A stretch of DNA of 64,000 bases from Pseudoxanthomonas sp. JBR18 (GTDB lineage: Bacteria; Pseudomonadota; Gammaproteobacteria; Xanthomonadales; Xanthomonadaceae). The stretch is taken from assembly GCF_028198165.1 (NCBI RefSeq), contig NZ_CP116339.1:1407001-1471000 (forward strand), read 5' to 3'. This document shows positions 8,375 to 17,861 of this stretch, in pieces. The stretch's first letter is position 1; each line of letters begins with the position of its first letter. The notes under the pieces are model-generated. The model did no database searches. It was not told where the DNA came from and saw nothing but the letters and a program-made list of their open reading frames with translations. The translations under genes and the position numbers were made by a program.

Positions 8375-9745
8375 ATGCCTTCCCTGCCCCCACAGGACAT
8401 TGCCATCATCGGTGGTGGCGCTGCCGGCACGCTGACCGCGCTCCACGTGCTGCGCCAGGCCAACGGTCCGCTGCGCATCGCCATCCTCGAACCCCGCCCT
8501 GGCCTGGGGCGCGGTGGCGCACACGCTACCGAGCACGCCGAGCATGTGCTCAATGTCCGCGCCGGCGGCATGAGCGCCTTCAACGCGGTGCCGGGCGACT
8601 TCGTGGACTGGCTGCAGCACGACATGGCCGAAACCCCGCGCGAGGCGCTGGCGGCCAGCTTCCAGCCGCGTCGGCGCTTCGCCGCGTATCTGGCCGCGCG
8701 TCTGGCCCAGGCGCAGCAAGCGAGCCAGGCCACGCTGATCCACCTGCGCGTGCGTGCGCTCGGGCTGGAGCAGGCCGACGACGGCTTTGTGCTCGCTTTG
8801 GCCGACGGCACCACACTGCAGGCTGCGGCCGTGGTGCTGGCGACCGGCAATGCGCCGCGTCCGCTGCCGGCGCGCGGCGCGTCATCGCTACCGGCCGGGC
8901 GGCGGGTCGAAGCTTGGGACATCCCCGCAATCGAACGCATCGCGCCCGAAGCGCGGGTGTGCATCGTTGGTTCCGGCCTGAGCATGGTCGATGCCGCCAT
9001 GGCCCTGCTCAGCGCTGGTCACGCCGGGCCGTTGCACGTGGTCTCGCGCCATGGGCTGATGCCGCTGCCGCACGTGGACGGACAGCCCGCCCATGCACTG
9101 GACATCGACGTCTTCGCCGCGCTGCCACTGCGGGCGCGCATGCGCGCGCTCCGGCAGGAGGTCGCCGATGCCCAGGCTCGCAGCGTACCGTGGCAGTCGG
9201 TGATCGATGCCCTGCGCCCACACGTGCAGCGTCTGTGGACCACGCTGTCGGCCGACGACCAGCGCCGCTTCCTGCGCCATGTCGTGCGCCTGTGGGACGT
9301 GCATCGTCATCGTATCGCCCCGGCCATCCACCAGCAGCTGATGGCCGCGATGGCACGCGGCCAACTGCAGGGCCATCGCGCGCGCCTGGCAACGGCCATC
9401 GCCGGCGAGCGCTGCGTGCAGCTGCGGGGACAGGGCCGCGTCGGACAGGTACTCGCGCTGGACGTAGAACACGTCATCAACGCCACCGGTGTGGAGCTGC
9501 GCATCCAGGCCATGAGCAACCCATTGTTGACCGAACTGATCGGCCGCGGCCTCGCCCGCCCCGGCCCCCACGGTATCGGCCTGGACACCGCCCCCGACGG
9601 CCGTCTGCGCGACGCCAACGGCCACGCACAGCGCGGGCTGTTCGCCCTGGGCAGCCTGCGCATCGGCACTCTATGGGAATCGCTGGCGATCCCGGAGCTG
9701 CGGGGGCAGGCGGAGGGGATTGCGGCGTTAGTGTTGGCGCAGTGA
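8375..9745 (+). CDS. FAD/NAD(P)-binding oxidoreductase (NAD_binding_9 type)
   Basis: 456 residues. Seen: the N-terminal Rossmann motif DIAIIGGGAAGTLTALHVLR, then ILEPRPGLGRGGAHA, LNVRAGGMSAFN, VVLATGN and a second nucleotide-binding segment VCIVGSGLSMVDAAM, and a C-terminal FINATG-like stretch (VINATGVELR). This matches the uncharacterised FAD/NAD(P)-binding family that includes E. coli YdhS. The substrate is unknown. It begins 8 nt after the LysR stop and is probably cotranscribed with it. A truncation is unlikely, as family members are 450-500 residues. Confidence 0.88.
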   Translation: MPSLPPQDIAIIGGGAAGTLTALHVLRQANGPLRIAILEPRPGLGRGGAHATEHAEHVLNVRAGGMSAFNAVPGDFVDWLQHDMAETPREALAASFQPRRRFAAYLAARLAQAQQASQATLIHLRVRALGLEQADDGFVLALADGTTLQAAAVVLATGNAPRPLPARGASSLPAGRRVEAWDIPAIERIAPEARVCIVGSGLSMVDAAMALLSAGHAGPLHVVSRHGLMPLPHVDGQPAHALDIDVFAALPLRARMRALRQEVADAQARSVPWQSVIDALRPHVQRLWTTLSADDQRRFLRHVVRLWDVHRHRIAPAIHQQLMAAMARGQLQGHRARLATAIAGERCVQLRGQGRVGQVLALDVEHVINATGVELRIQAMSNPLLTELIGRGLARPGPHGIGLDTAPDGRLRDANGHAQRGLFALGSLRIGTLWESLAIPELRGQAEGIAALVLAQ

Positions 9746-9925
9746 TGTTGCTAGAGCTAAGGCTCTGCACAACCGCCGAGAATGGCTCAAACAGCATGAT
9801 ATCCAACGCTATCTAGGCCACCTTTGCAGCGCGGGATTGACCCGCCCCCCCAGGCAAACCTTTGCGTTCCTAGCATCCTTCGAAAATTCAGGATCCTGGG
9901 CGCTCATCGCGAATCGCCTCCAGCC

Positions 9926-10075
9926 CTATAAAGTGGCATTAAGAGCAAGCGACGAAGAGTTGGCTAGATGCGCCCGCTTCGCACACAAGCAGAAACATGT
10001 ATTTTCTATCAACTGCCGCACATTCGGACTAGATCGAACTCTCACACGTGCTGCCAGGTCATCGCTTTCACTCAT
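9926..10075 (-). CDS. Possible 49-residue ORF overlapping the OLD gene stop
   Basis: Translation from the ATG at 10075 gives MSESDDLAARVRVRSSPNVR and continues for 49 residues, with FCLC in the middle, to a TAG. The start overlaps the OLD gene stop by 8 nt (ATGAGTGA), and GGAAG precedes it by about 4 nt, an arrangement typical of translational coupling. I recognise no family. It may be a genuine small partner, the broken start of a lost downstream gene, or chance. Confidence 0.3.
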   Translation of the reverse strand: MSESDDLAARVRVRSSPNVRQLIENTCFCLCAKRAHLANSSSLALNATL

Positions 10076-11810
10076 TCCACTTCCGAATGGCATTTGTGAG
10101 GACAATCATCTGATTGCCCCAATCCAAACGATTTTCCATCACCTCTTTGGTCATATGAGGGCGCGCTGCGATAGCCAGCTCAACTTTATCTACCGCCTGA
10201 AGCCCAAGCTCACTTTCCAGATATGACTTTCCCTTAGCCGCCTTCTTGGTACTGGGGAAGAACAGGGCATATTGATCAGGATCGGCAGCGCTAGGCTTAC
10301 CGAGTGCAGCTGAAAGAACGGCTCCAGGCAAATAGCTTTCGATCTCCTTGCCCGCCGTGATCCAAATCGCAGCGTTAGGTATATTCTTAACTGCGTGCTG
10401 GGCCTTTCTCACACGGGGTTTGAGGCGCGCAGCACTAGATGACCGATCGCTATCGCAGATCAATGCGACGTTCCGATTGAGTGGAATTAGGTTGATCAAG
10501 CCATCTTCTTCAGCCCCGGGGGCCGCGAGTGTCGTCCTGGCGAGCAATGAGCCGCCATAGAACGCGCAGGCGTAATCGCGGCCTTCAAGCAGCTCTCCGC
10601 CAGAAAAAATCTCGATCCAGTGGTTTATATAGATCGCATCTGATGGACCCTCCACCCAGATAATGCCATTGGCCTGAAGGATGTCAGAGGCCTTCGCGCC
10701 AAGCTCTCCTAGCACGTGAGCTCGATCGAAGAACTTGTCGATGGTTTGAGTGCTTGCGCTCTCCCCATCATGGGAGATCCGGACGAACTGGGCGTGCTCG
10801 GCGCGGCTAAATAGGTCTAACGTGGCGCTAGAGTGGGTTGTGAAGAACACGAAGCATTGATGCTCTTGCGTGAAAGCATCGATAAACTTGAGGAGTCGTC
10901 TAAGAAGTGAGGGATGGAGATTGTTCTCTAGTTCCTCGAAGGCAAAGACGTAATCCGACGGCGAACGGTTCTCGATCTTTGGAATCAACAAGAGATTCAG
11001 GAGCACCAGGATCACGGTCTTCAGCCCGCTGCCTGAGTTGGTGAGCGGGATCAATCCTTTGCGCTGCTCCTCTAAAAATACTTCCCACTGCCCAGCCGAA
11101 GCAGCTCCCGAGTCTTGGTCGTGCTGCTGGATGAAGATCTGCAAGAACTCCCCATCAGGTCCGAAGATCTGGCTCAGGGCTTTGCGAAGCTCATTTTGAA
11201 TGATCGGGCGGCTAACCGAGATCTTCCCGGCGTTGATCAAGTGGTCGCGAATGATATTGGTCGCCCCGCGACCGTCAGGCCAGAGCTTAAGGCTGGATTC
11301 CGCAATCTCCGGGCGAATGTCGCGATCTGCCATCAGATGAAGAAATCTTTTGCTGTCGAATGGGGTGGCGATCCGCGAAAGTGCCTGCTTAAGCCCGTGC
11401 AATGCGCCCTGACCTGGGTGATAGCTCACACGGTTACCATAAACATTTGTGCTACGTGGCTGTGTCTCTAGAATCTCAACCTCTGAGTCCTTCGACCATT
11501 TAACAGGTGTGTCGACAAAAAATAGTCCGTTGTCACTCCAGTGATCACCATTCATAGCTCCGCCACTGTGGTGGCGCGGGAAGAATGGGCGCAAATCGTC
11601 TTCGGTGATGATTCCCTCAAGCAAGAAGGAACCCTCGCGGGCCTGGCGAGAGTGGCTGCCCTCGCACATGTTCCTTACCAGATTTAGCAGCTGAGACTTG
11701 CCGGTATTGTTCCTTCCGATGATCACCGTTATCGGAACGAACTTGTCGAACCCGCACCAGTCTCCTGTGAAACAGCTGTATCCCTTCACCTTAGCGCTTG
11801 TAATTGGCAT
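10068..11810 (-). CDS. OLD-family ATP-dependent nuclease (AAA ATPase + TOPRIM)
   Basis: 580 residues. Seen: Walker A GRNNTGKS at 32-39 in an SMC/RecF-like N-terminus (VKGYSCFTGDW), the ABC-type signature region NSGSGLKTVILVLLNLLL, Walker B FAFEELENNLHP, an H-loop FFTTHSS, then a C-terminal TOPRIM domain with WVEGPSDAIY (Glu) and ALICDSDRSSS (DxD). Known: OLD nucleases degrade DNA or RNA and several defence systems (P2 Old, Gabija GajA, PARIS AriA) use this architecture. No UvrD-like helicase (GajB), AriB or reverse transcriptase lies beside it, so it looks like a solitary class 1 OLD protein. Its codon use is unlike its neighbours, which points to horizontal acquisition. A defence role is inference. 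Confidence 0.88.
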   Translation of the reverse strand: MPITSAKVKGYSCFTGDWCGFDKFVPITVIIGRNNTGKSQLLNLVRNMCEGSHSRQAREGSFLLEGIITEDDLRPFFPRHHSGGAMNGDHWSDNGLFFVDTPVKWSKDSEVEILETQPRSTNVYGNRVSYHPGQGALHGLKQALSRIATPFDSKRFLHLMADRDIRPEIAESSLKLWPDGRGATNIIRDHLINAGKISVSRPIIQNELRKALSQIFGPDGEFLQIFIQQHDQDSGAASAGQWEVFLEEQRKGLIPLTNSGSGLKTVILVLLNLLLIPKIENRSPSDYVFAFEELENNLHPSLLRRLLKFIDAFTQEHQCFVFFTTHSSATLDLFSRAEHAQFVRISHDGESASTQTIDKFFDRAHVLGELGAKASDILQANGIIWVEGPSDAIYINHWIEIFSGGELLEGRDYACAFYGGSLLARTTLAAPGAEEDGLINLIPLNRNVALICDSDRSSSAARLKPRVRKAQHAVKNIPNAAIWITAGKEIESYLPGAVLSAALGKPSAADPDQYALFFPSTKKAAKGKSYLESELGLQAVDKVELAIAARPHMTKEVMENRLDWGNQMIVLTNAIRKWNE

Positions 11811-11993
11811 CCCTGTTCCCCTGTTGTCCCGTGCGCCAACTCAGCGCTGTGTCGCTTAAGTCTATGGGATGCGGGGCGTTTATCTAATGTGGATATCTGC
11901 GAAGGACTTGCCAACCAATCTAGTTGACTTCACAAGAAGAGGAGCGGCTTAAGGCATAGCTTCCCTGTTACGACGTGTCGACAAGCAGCGCCC

Positions 11994-12629
11994 TCACCCC
12001 ATCACCCGCCCCCACATCTCCCGAATCGCGAGCCCGCCGCCGCCGATCAGCACGCCGAAGTACACGATGCTGGCCAGGTTCATCAGGTGGCCGAGCAGCA
12101 CCGCCACGCCGTCGCGCTGCATCAGGCCGATGGCAAGCAGCAGCAGCGCGATGGCGGGCAGGGTGTTGCTGAAGGGCACGAAGCCGAACGGGGCCATCAA
12201 CAGCACGGCGCCCAGGACCAGTCCGGCATCGTTGAGCATCTGCGCCGGGCGTGGATCGACCAGCCCGGGCAGGCGATGCGGGCGGCTGATCTTCTGCAGG
12301 CGGCCGACCCAGGTCAGGCCGCGCGTCAGTGCAGCCCGTAGCCGGTCTGCCGGCAGCTGACGCTGGCGCAGGCGGGCCGGCAGCCACGGTGGGCGGCGCA
12401 AGAGCCGCGAGACGCCCACCAGCAGGATGCCCGCGCCGAACACCGTGCTCACCCCGGGGATGGACACCGGGATCAGGAACACCAGGGTCAGCAGCGCGGT
12501 CAGCATCAACAGGCCTTGTGGGCCGAACTGCTCCAGCAGCGCATCCAGGCTGAGCTGGTCCGGCGGGAGGCGATCGATGGCGTGCTGCAGCTGGTCGCCC
12601 AGCGTCTGCTCCGAGGCGGTCGAGGACAT
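11994..12629 (-). CDS. ExoD-family membrane protein
   Basis: 211 residues, four to five predicted membrane segments. Seen: soluble N-terminus TLGDQLQHAIDRLPPDQLSLDALLEQFG, then GLLMLTALLTLVFLIPVSIPG, VSTVFGAGILLVG and FGFVPFSNTLPAIALLLLAIG, which match the ExoD (exopolysaccharide synthesis) family. ExoD was first linked to exopolysaccharide and alkali tolerance in Sinorhizobium; the biochemical role is unknown. It lies 95 nt after the CrbS-type kinase on the same strand and may share its transcript. Confidence 0.85.
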   Translation of the reverse strand: MSSTASEQTLGDQLQHAIDRLPPDQLSLDALLEQFGPQGLLMLTALLTLVFLIPVSIPGVSTVFGAGILLVGVSRLLRRPPWLPARLRQRQLPADRLRAALTRGLTWVGRLQKISRPHRLPGLVDPRPAQMLNDAGLVLGAVLLMAPFGFVPFSNTLPAIALLLLAIGLMQRDGVAVLLGHLMNLASIVYFGVLIGGGGLAIREMWGRVMG

Positions 12630-12724
12630 GCGCGAGGAACGTGTGGTGAGGGAGGCGCCTGAGCCTAGCCCGAAGGCCGATGTCGGCGCTGTCAGGCACC
12701 GATCGGATGGGGGCTTGCGTTCAA

Positions 12725-15700
12725 TCAGGCGTGCCGACGCTCGCTGTGGGCGGCCAGGAACGAGCGCAGCGAGGCCGGCTTGACCGGCTTGGTCAGCAGC
12801 CGGTAGCCGCGCTCGCGCGCCTCGACCTTGAGCTCATCGCGGCCATCGGCGGTGAGCAAGGCCCCGGCAATGGGCTTCGGACTGGCGGCGCGCAGCGCAT
12901 CGAGCGTATCCAGGCCTTCCAAGCGATCGTGCAGGTGGTAGTCGACCAGCATCACCGCCGGCGCGTCGGCGACCACGCGCTCGAGCGCGGCGTCCACCGT
13001 GCTGGCACTGACCACCTCCACGCCCCAGCGGCCCAGCAGCACGCGCATGCCGTCCAGGATCTCCTGGTCGTTGTCCACGCACAGCACCTTCAGGCCAGTG
13101 AGTGAATCGCTGGCCGGTGGGCGCCGCTGGCGCACGGCCGGGGCGCTGACGGCGGCCGCGCGCGGCACGGTGATGGAGAACATGCTGCCCATGCCGACGT
13201 TGCTACGCGCATCCAGCGGCGCATCGAGCACGCGGGAGATGCGCTGGCAGATCGACAGGCCCAGCCCCAGGCCCTGCTCGCCCCAGTCGAAGGGCTGCTG
13301 GTAGCGCTGGAACTCATCGAAGATCTGACGCATGTGCTGGGGCGGGATGCCCGGGCCGGTGTCCCACACCTGCAGTTCCAGCAGCGCGCCGCGGCCGCGC
13401 ATGCCCAGCACGATGCGTCCCGAGCGCGTGTAGCGCAGCGCATTGGCGATGAAGTTCTGCAACACGCGGCGCAACAGGCGGCGGTCGCTGCGCACCGGCG
13501 CGCTGGCGCGGGTATGCACGCGCAGCTGCAGGCCGCGGTTGCCGGCGACAGGCGCGTACTGGGCGGCCAGTTCGCGCAGCAACTCGGCCGCGTCGAAGTC
13601 GGTCAGTTCGGTGCGCAGGCGATTGGCGTCCATGCGCGAGACATCCAGCAAGCCGTCCAGCAGTTCCTCGGCCGCGCGCAGCGAGGCGTCCACGCGCTCG
13701 GCCAGGCGTACCTGCTCGGCGGGATCCCCGCCACTCTCGCGCAGGGCCGAGGTGAACAACCGCGCGGCGTTGAGGGGCTGCAGCACGTCGTGGCTGATGG
13801 CCGCCAGGAAGCGGGTCTTGGACTGCTGCGCGGCCTCTGCCTCCTGGCTACGCTCGGCCACGCGCTGCTCCAGGGTTTCGTTGACGCGCAACAGCGCCTG
13901 TTCGACGCGCTTGAATTCGGTGACGTCGTTGTAGCTGGTCACGTAGCCGCCGCCGGGCAACGGTTGCCCGCGCATCTCGATCACCTGGCCATCGCTGCGC
14001 ACGCGCTCGAACACATGCGGGCTGCCCGCGCGCATGTAGCCGATGCGCTTGCTGACCTGCTCCTCCACATCGCCGTCGCCCAGCTCGCCCTTTTCCGCGT
14101 TGTAGCGGATCAAATCGGCCACGGGGCGGCCGACGTAGAGCATGCCCTCGGGGTAGCCGAACATGGTCTGGTAGCGACGGTTCCAGGCCACCAGGCGCAT
14201 CTCGTGGTCGACCACGCTGACCCCGGAGCTGATGTTCTCCAGCGTGGAGGAGAGGATCTCGCGGTTGAAGCGCAGCTCCTGCCCGGCCTCGTCCAACACC
14301 GCGACCACCTCGCCCAGTTCCATGCCCGAGCCGCGCAGCACGCTGGTCAGCACCAGCCGCGCCGAGGCCGCGCCGATGGCCGAGGCCAGCAGCCGCTCGG
14401 TGAACTGCACCCAGGCACGGTCGGCGTTGGCATCGAGCTTGAGCTCGCGGCCCAGCTCCTCGGCCTGCTCGGTGAAGGCGCGGCTGGCATGGCGTTCGCC
14501 AACCACGCGCTGGGCCAGGGACATCAGGTCGGCCACCCGCACGTTGCCCGGCCACTCGCTGGCGATCAGCGCGCGCCGCTGCGCATACGGATCCAGGAAC
14601 GGCACGATGCGCAGGCGCTCGTCCAGGCTGGGTCGCCAACGCGCCGAGACGATCATCATCGTGGCCGCATTGAGCAGCAGGGACCAGAACGTGCCGTGGG
14701 TCAGCGGATCCCAGCCGGACAGGTGGAACAGCTGCTGCGGGCGCAGCCAGCTGATGTCGAACGGCCCGGTGCGCAACCATTCCGGCCCCAGCCAGCCCGA
14801 GGCCGACAGGGTCGGCAGCAGCAGCGTGTAACCCCACACCGCAAAGCCCACCGCCATGCCCAACTCCACGCCGTGGCGGCTGGCGCCCCGCCAGTACAGG
14901 CCGCCGATCAGCGCAGGCGCGAACTGCGCCACCGCCGCGAAGGCGATCAGGCCGTAGCTGGCCAGCGTGCTGTCGCCATTGCTGCCGCGGTGGTAGGCGT
15001 AGGCGCCCAGGGCCAGCAGCACGATGACGGCGCGGCGGATCCACAGCACGCGGGTGGCCATGTCGGCGGCGTCGTGGCGCTCGCCCCAGCCGCGGCGCAG
15101 CAGGATCGGCATGACCAGGTCGTTGCTGATCATCGTGGCCAGGGCGATGCTGGCCACGATCACCATGCCGGTTGCCGCAGAGAAGCCGCCGATGTACGCG
15201 GCCATCGCCAGCTTGTCGTGGCCCATGGCCATTGGCAGGGCCAGCACGTAGGTATCCCCGGCCTGCGCGCCGCGACCGCCAAACAGCTCCACGCCGGCGG
15301 TGGCAATGGGCACCACCATCAGCGAGATGATCACCAGGTAGCCGGCGAACATCCAGCGCGCGCGGCGCACGTCGCCCACGTCGCAGCACTCGACCACCGC
15401 CACCTGGAACTGGCGCGGCAGACACAGGATGGCCAGAAAGCCCAGCAGGGTCTGGGTGAAGAAGCCCACCGGCGGCTGATTTTCGAATAGCGTGCGCGCG
15501 GCCTCCCCCAGCGGATGCTCGCGCGCGCCCAGCCAACGCCAGGACACGAAGCCCACCGCGACCAGGGCCACCAGCTTGACCACCGACTCGAAGGCCAGCG
15601 CGGCCATCATGCCGTGATGGTGCTCGGTGGCATCGACCTGGCGGGTCCCGAACAGCGCGGCGAACAGCGCCATCAGCAGGGCCACGTACAGGGCCGGATC

Positions 15701-16174
15701 GTGGAAGAAGCCGGTGGCCTCCGGGTTGTACCCGGTCAGCACGCCCAGGCTCATGGCCACCGCCTTGTACTGCAGCGCCAGGTAGGGAATGACGCCGAAC
15801 AGCGCGATCAGGGTGACTAGCGCGGCCAGCCGGCGCGAGCGGCCGTAGCGCGAGGAGATGAAGTCGGCGATGGAGACGATGTTGTGGCTACGCGCCACCA
15901 GCGCCAGGCGCTCGATGATGCGCCAGCCGAACAGCATCAGCAGCAACGGGCCCAGGTAGATCGGCAGGTAGCTCAAGCCATGGCGCTCGGCCGTGCCCAC
16001 CGCGCCGTAGAAGGTCCACGACGAGCAGTACACCGCCAGCGCGGCCGAGTAGATGATCGGACGCAGCCAGCTGCGGTTGGGATAGAGCGGGTAGCGATCA
16101 CCCAGCCAGGCCACGCCGAACAACACTGCGGCATAGCCGACGGAGATCCCCAGCAGGACCCAGCCTGAAATCAT
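12725..16174 (-). CDS. crbS: SLC5-fused hybrid histidine kinase, CrbS/MxtR type
   Basis: A 1149-residue sensor. Seen: an N-terminal sodium/solute symporter-like domain of about 13 membrane helices (1 to about 500; WTFYGAVGTAERHG, IADFISSRYGRSR), a cytoplasmic STAC-like linker, a PAS domain (about 680-790; LENISSGVSVVDHEMRLVAWN), HisKA with His-795 in AAISHDVLQPLNAAR, HATPase with NALRYT and DTGPGIP, and a C-terminal receiver (about 1028-1149) with Asp-1078 in MLVDYHL. The start is the Met of MISGWVLLGIS at 16174, preceded by GGAAGAG; the frame stays open to 16297. Known: CrbS pairs with the LuxR-type regulator CrbR to activate acs in Vibrio and Pseudomonas. A matching regulator lies beside acs at 29348-30016. 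The pairing here is inference. Confidence 0.88.
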   Translation of the reverse strand: MISGWVLLGISVGYAAVLFGVAWLGDRYPLYPNRSWLRPIIYSAALAVYCSSWTFYGAVGTAERHGLSYLPIYLGPLLLMLFGWRIIERLALVARSHNIVSIADFISSRYGRSRRLAALVTLIALFGVIPYLALQYKAVAMSLGVLTGYNPEATGFFHDPALYVALLMALFAALFGTRQVDATEHHHGMMAALAFESVVKLVALVAVGFVSWRWLGAREHPLGEAARTLFENQPPVGFFTQTLLGFLAILCLPRQFQVAVVECCDVGDVRRARWMFAGYLVIISLMVVPIATAGVELFGGRGAQAGDTYVLALPMAMGHDKLAMAAYIGGFSAATGMVIVASIALATMISNDLVMPILLRRGWGERHDAADMATRVLWIRRAVIVLLALGAYAYHRGSNGDSTLASYGLIAFAAVAQFAPALIGGLYWRGASRHGVELGMAVGFAVWGYTLLLPTLSASGWLGPEWLRTGPFDISWLRPQQLFHLSGWDPLTHGTFWSLLLNAATMMIVSARWRPSLDERLRIVPFLDPYAQRRALIASEWPGNVRVADLMSLAQRVVGERHASRAFTEQAEELGRELKLDANADRAWVQFTERLLASAIGAASARLVLTSVLRGSGMELGEVVAVLDEAGQELRFNREILSSTLENISSGVSVVDHEMRLVAWNRRYQTMFGYPEGMLYVGRPVADLIRYNAEKGELGDGDVEEQVSKRIGYMRAGSPHVFERVRSDGQVIEMRGQPLPGGGYVTSYNDVTEFKRVEQALLRVNETLEQRVAERSQEAEAAQQSKTRFLAAISHDVLQPLNAARLFTSALRESGGDPAEQVRLAERVDASLRAAEELLDGLLDVSRMDANRLRTELTDFDAAELLRELAAQYAPVAGNRGLQLRVHTRASAPVRSDRRLLRRVLQNFIANALRYTRSGRIVLGMRGRGALLELQVWDTGPGIPPQHMRQIFDEFQRYQQPFDWGEQGLGLGLSICQRISRVLDAPLDARSNVGMGSMFSITVPRAAAVSAPAVRQRRPPASDSLTGLKVLCVDNDQEILDGMRVLLGRWGVEVVSASTVDAALERVVADAPAVMLVDYHLHDRLEGLDTLDALRAASPKPIAGALLTADGRDELKVEARERGYRLLTKPVKPASLRSFLAAHSERRHA

Positions 16175-16577
16175 GGTCTCTCTTCCTGATGGCCGCCGGG
16201 CCGCCGTGGCACCTCCCGGCAAGGCGGGCCAGTGTACGTTGCCGCTGTCAGCGCACGCACGCGACACTCGGGCCGCCATGCCCGCATCGCGATGCATCGA
16301 CGTGGACTGAAGAACGCCTGCGCCGTCCGGCTCGCCTGGCGAACGGGTCGGGCAGGCGCGGTCGCGCCTGCGTGTCGGCGGTTACCGACGCCAAGGCCCG
16401 TGCGCGCCGCTTTCTGAGGGTTTGCTGTATGGCCTGGAGCGTCGGGCGCGGCAAGGCGCGGAGCGGAGCACCGTCATCCTGCAAGGCGCGATCACGCTGG
16501 CCGGACCGGACAGGGCAACGCCATCAACCGCCGCGCAGCGGCAACGCATGCGGCGACACCCGCATCGCAGGCGGTAT
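16175..16577. other. 403-nt intergenic stretch, no gene seen
   Basis: Lies between two genes on the minus strand and should include the promoter of the CrbS-type kinase. ORFs on both strands are short and arginine-rich with no domain. No riboswitch or clear terminator was recognised. Confidence 0.5.
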
Positions 16578-17861
16578 TCAGCCCACCTGCGCCGGAGCGA
16601 AGCTCAACCGCGCCACGGTGCCACGCCCCGGATCGGACTCGATCTGCATGCGCCAGCCCAGGTGCTCGCTCAGCCGGGCGATCAGGTCCAGGCCGATGCC
16701 GCCCCCGTCTCGCCCGCCCCCGCCACGCGCCAGCCGGCCATAGACCGCGCTGATCTCTTCCGGCGACATACCGTGCCCGGGGTCGCGAATGACGACGGTG
16801 GCCTCGGGCTCCAGGCCCACCTCGATCCGGCCGCGGTCGCTGTTTTCCACGGCGTTGCGCAGCAGGTTGCCGACCGCGGCCTGGACGATGGCCAGCGGCG
16901 CGCGGATCGCGCAGGGCTGCAGGGGCGCGACGACCAGCTCCAGGTCACGCCCCTCGGTCAGGTGCTGATGGTCGGCCACGACCTCAGGCAGCAGGTCCTC
17001 CAGCGCGACCACGTCGGCGCTGCGGTTCAGGCGCGAGGGATCCTTGGCCAGGACCAGCAGCAGGGAGATCAACTGCTCGACATTGCGTGCGGTGCGGCGC
17101 ACCCGCAACAGCGGCTGGCGGGCGGCGGGCGGCAGGTCCGGCTGCTCCAGGGCCAACTCGTTGGCACCGGCGATCACCGCCACCGGCGTGCGCAGTTCAT
17201 GGCTGGCGCTGTCGATGAAAGCGCGCTCGCGCTCGACGAAGCGGGCGTTGCGCTCCAGGTAGTCGTTGAAGGCATCGCCGATCACACGAAGTTCCTCGCT
17301 GGCGTCGTCGGCCACGGCGATGCGCGCGGTCCCCTCATCCGGCCGCAGCCGAACGATCTCGCCGGCCAGCGCGCTCAATGGTCGGACCGCGCGGCCCAGG
17401 CCCCAGGCCATGACCAGGCCGAAGACGGTGATGGCCGCCGCCGCGGTACCGATGGTGACCGCGGTTACCGAGCCTTCCACCCCCTCGAAGCGGGTCAGAT
17501 CCAGGGCCAGGGCCAAGCGCCCCAGGGAGGTGTCCTGAACCAGCACCACGTGTTCGACCCCGCCGATCTCGAAGTCGTCGTGCAGGCCTGGACTGAGCCT
17601 GGCCAGATCGGTCGGCACGTCGGGATCGGTCTGCAGGAAGTACATGCGCTCGGCCGGGTCGTCGATCCAGTTGTAGCGCGGGTCGGCGGTCCTGCGGTCC
17701 ACGAAGTGCTGCATGTCCGAACGCATCAGCGAGCGCCAGACCTGACGCTCGGCGTGTTCGTTAACCACCTCCCCGCCCATGACCACCGCCGCGGTCACCA
17801 CCACCAGGTAGAGCAGGGCCCAGCGCAGCAGGCGCGCGCGCAGCGAGCTTCTACGCGCCAT
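16578..17861 (-). CDS. Two-component sensor histidine kinase (EnvZ/PmrB/ColS-like)
   Basis: 427 residues. Seen: N-terminal membrane segment (about 10-30, LLRWALLYLVVVTAAVVMGG), a periplasmic sensor region of about 110 residues rich in Asp/Glu (RRTADPRYNWIDDPAERM), a second membrane segment (AVTIGTAAAAITVFGLVMAW), HAMP, HisKA with SASHELRTPVAVIAG, and HATPase with NLLRNAVENS, DPGHGMS and GGIGLDL. The Met at 17861 overlaps the regulator stop by 11 nt; an upstream Met at 17882 is possible but would overlap more. It forms an operon with the OmpR-type regulator. Its divergent PAP2-eptA neighbours suggest sensing of envelope stress, metals or cationic peptides (inference). Confidence 0.9.
   Translation of the reverse strand: MARRSSLRARLLRWALLYLVVVTAAVVMGGEVVNEHAERQVWRSLMRSDMQHFVDRRTADPRYNWIDDPAERMYFLQTDPDVPTDLARLSPGLHDDFEIGGVEHVVLVQDTSLGRLALALDLTRFEGVEGSVTAVTIGTAAAAITVFGLVMAWGLGRAVRPLSALAGEIVRLRPDEGTARIAVADDASEELRVIGDAFNDYLERNARFVERERAFIDSASHELRTPVAVIAGANELALEQPDLPPAARQPLLRVRRTARNVEQLISLLLVLAKDPSRLNRSADVVALEDLLPEVVADHQHLTEGRDLELVVAPLQPCAIRAPLAIVQAAVGNLLRNAVENSDRGRIEVGLEPEATVVIRDPGHGMSPEEISAVYGRLARGGGGRDGGGIGLDLIARLSEHLGWRMQIESDPGRGTVARLSFAPAQVG

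Larger units (their letters stand above)
9746..11960. other. Lower-GC island carrying the OLD-family gene
   Basis: From just after the FAD oxidoreductase stop to just before exoD, base composition and codon use change visibly: many A/T-ending codons such as AAA, ATT and AAT against the strongly G/C-ending codons on both sides. Its only sizeable gene is the OLD ATPase. No integrase, tRNA or clear flanking direct repeat was seen, so how it arrived is unknown. 9746-9925 and 11811-11993 hold no gene I can support. Confidence 0.65.

Noticed and set aside
9837..10226. 129-codon plus-strand ORF in the low-GC island
   Set aside because: It overlaps the OLD gene end convergently, starts with TTG without a ribosome-binding site and has no recognisable domain.
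10068..11810. Gabija or PARIS system
   Set aside because: GajB-like helicase and AriB are absent on both sides; only a solitary OLD-type protein can be supported.
13334..15490. A 718-codon plus-strand open frame
   Set aside because: It is antisense to the CrbS-type kinase; the product is His/Gln/Arg-rich with no domain, as expected for the complement of high-GC coding DNA.
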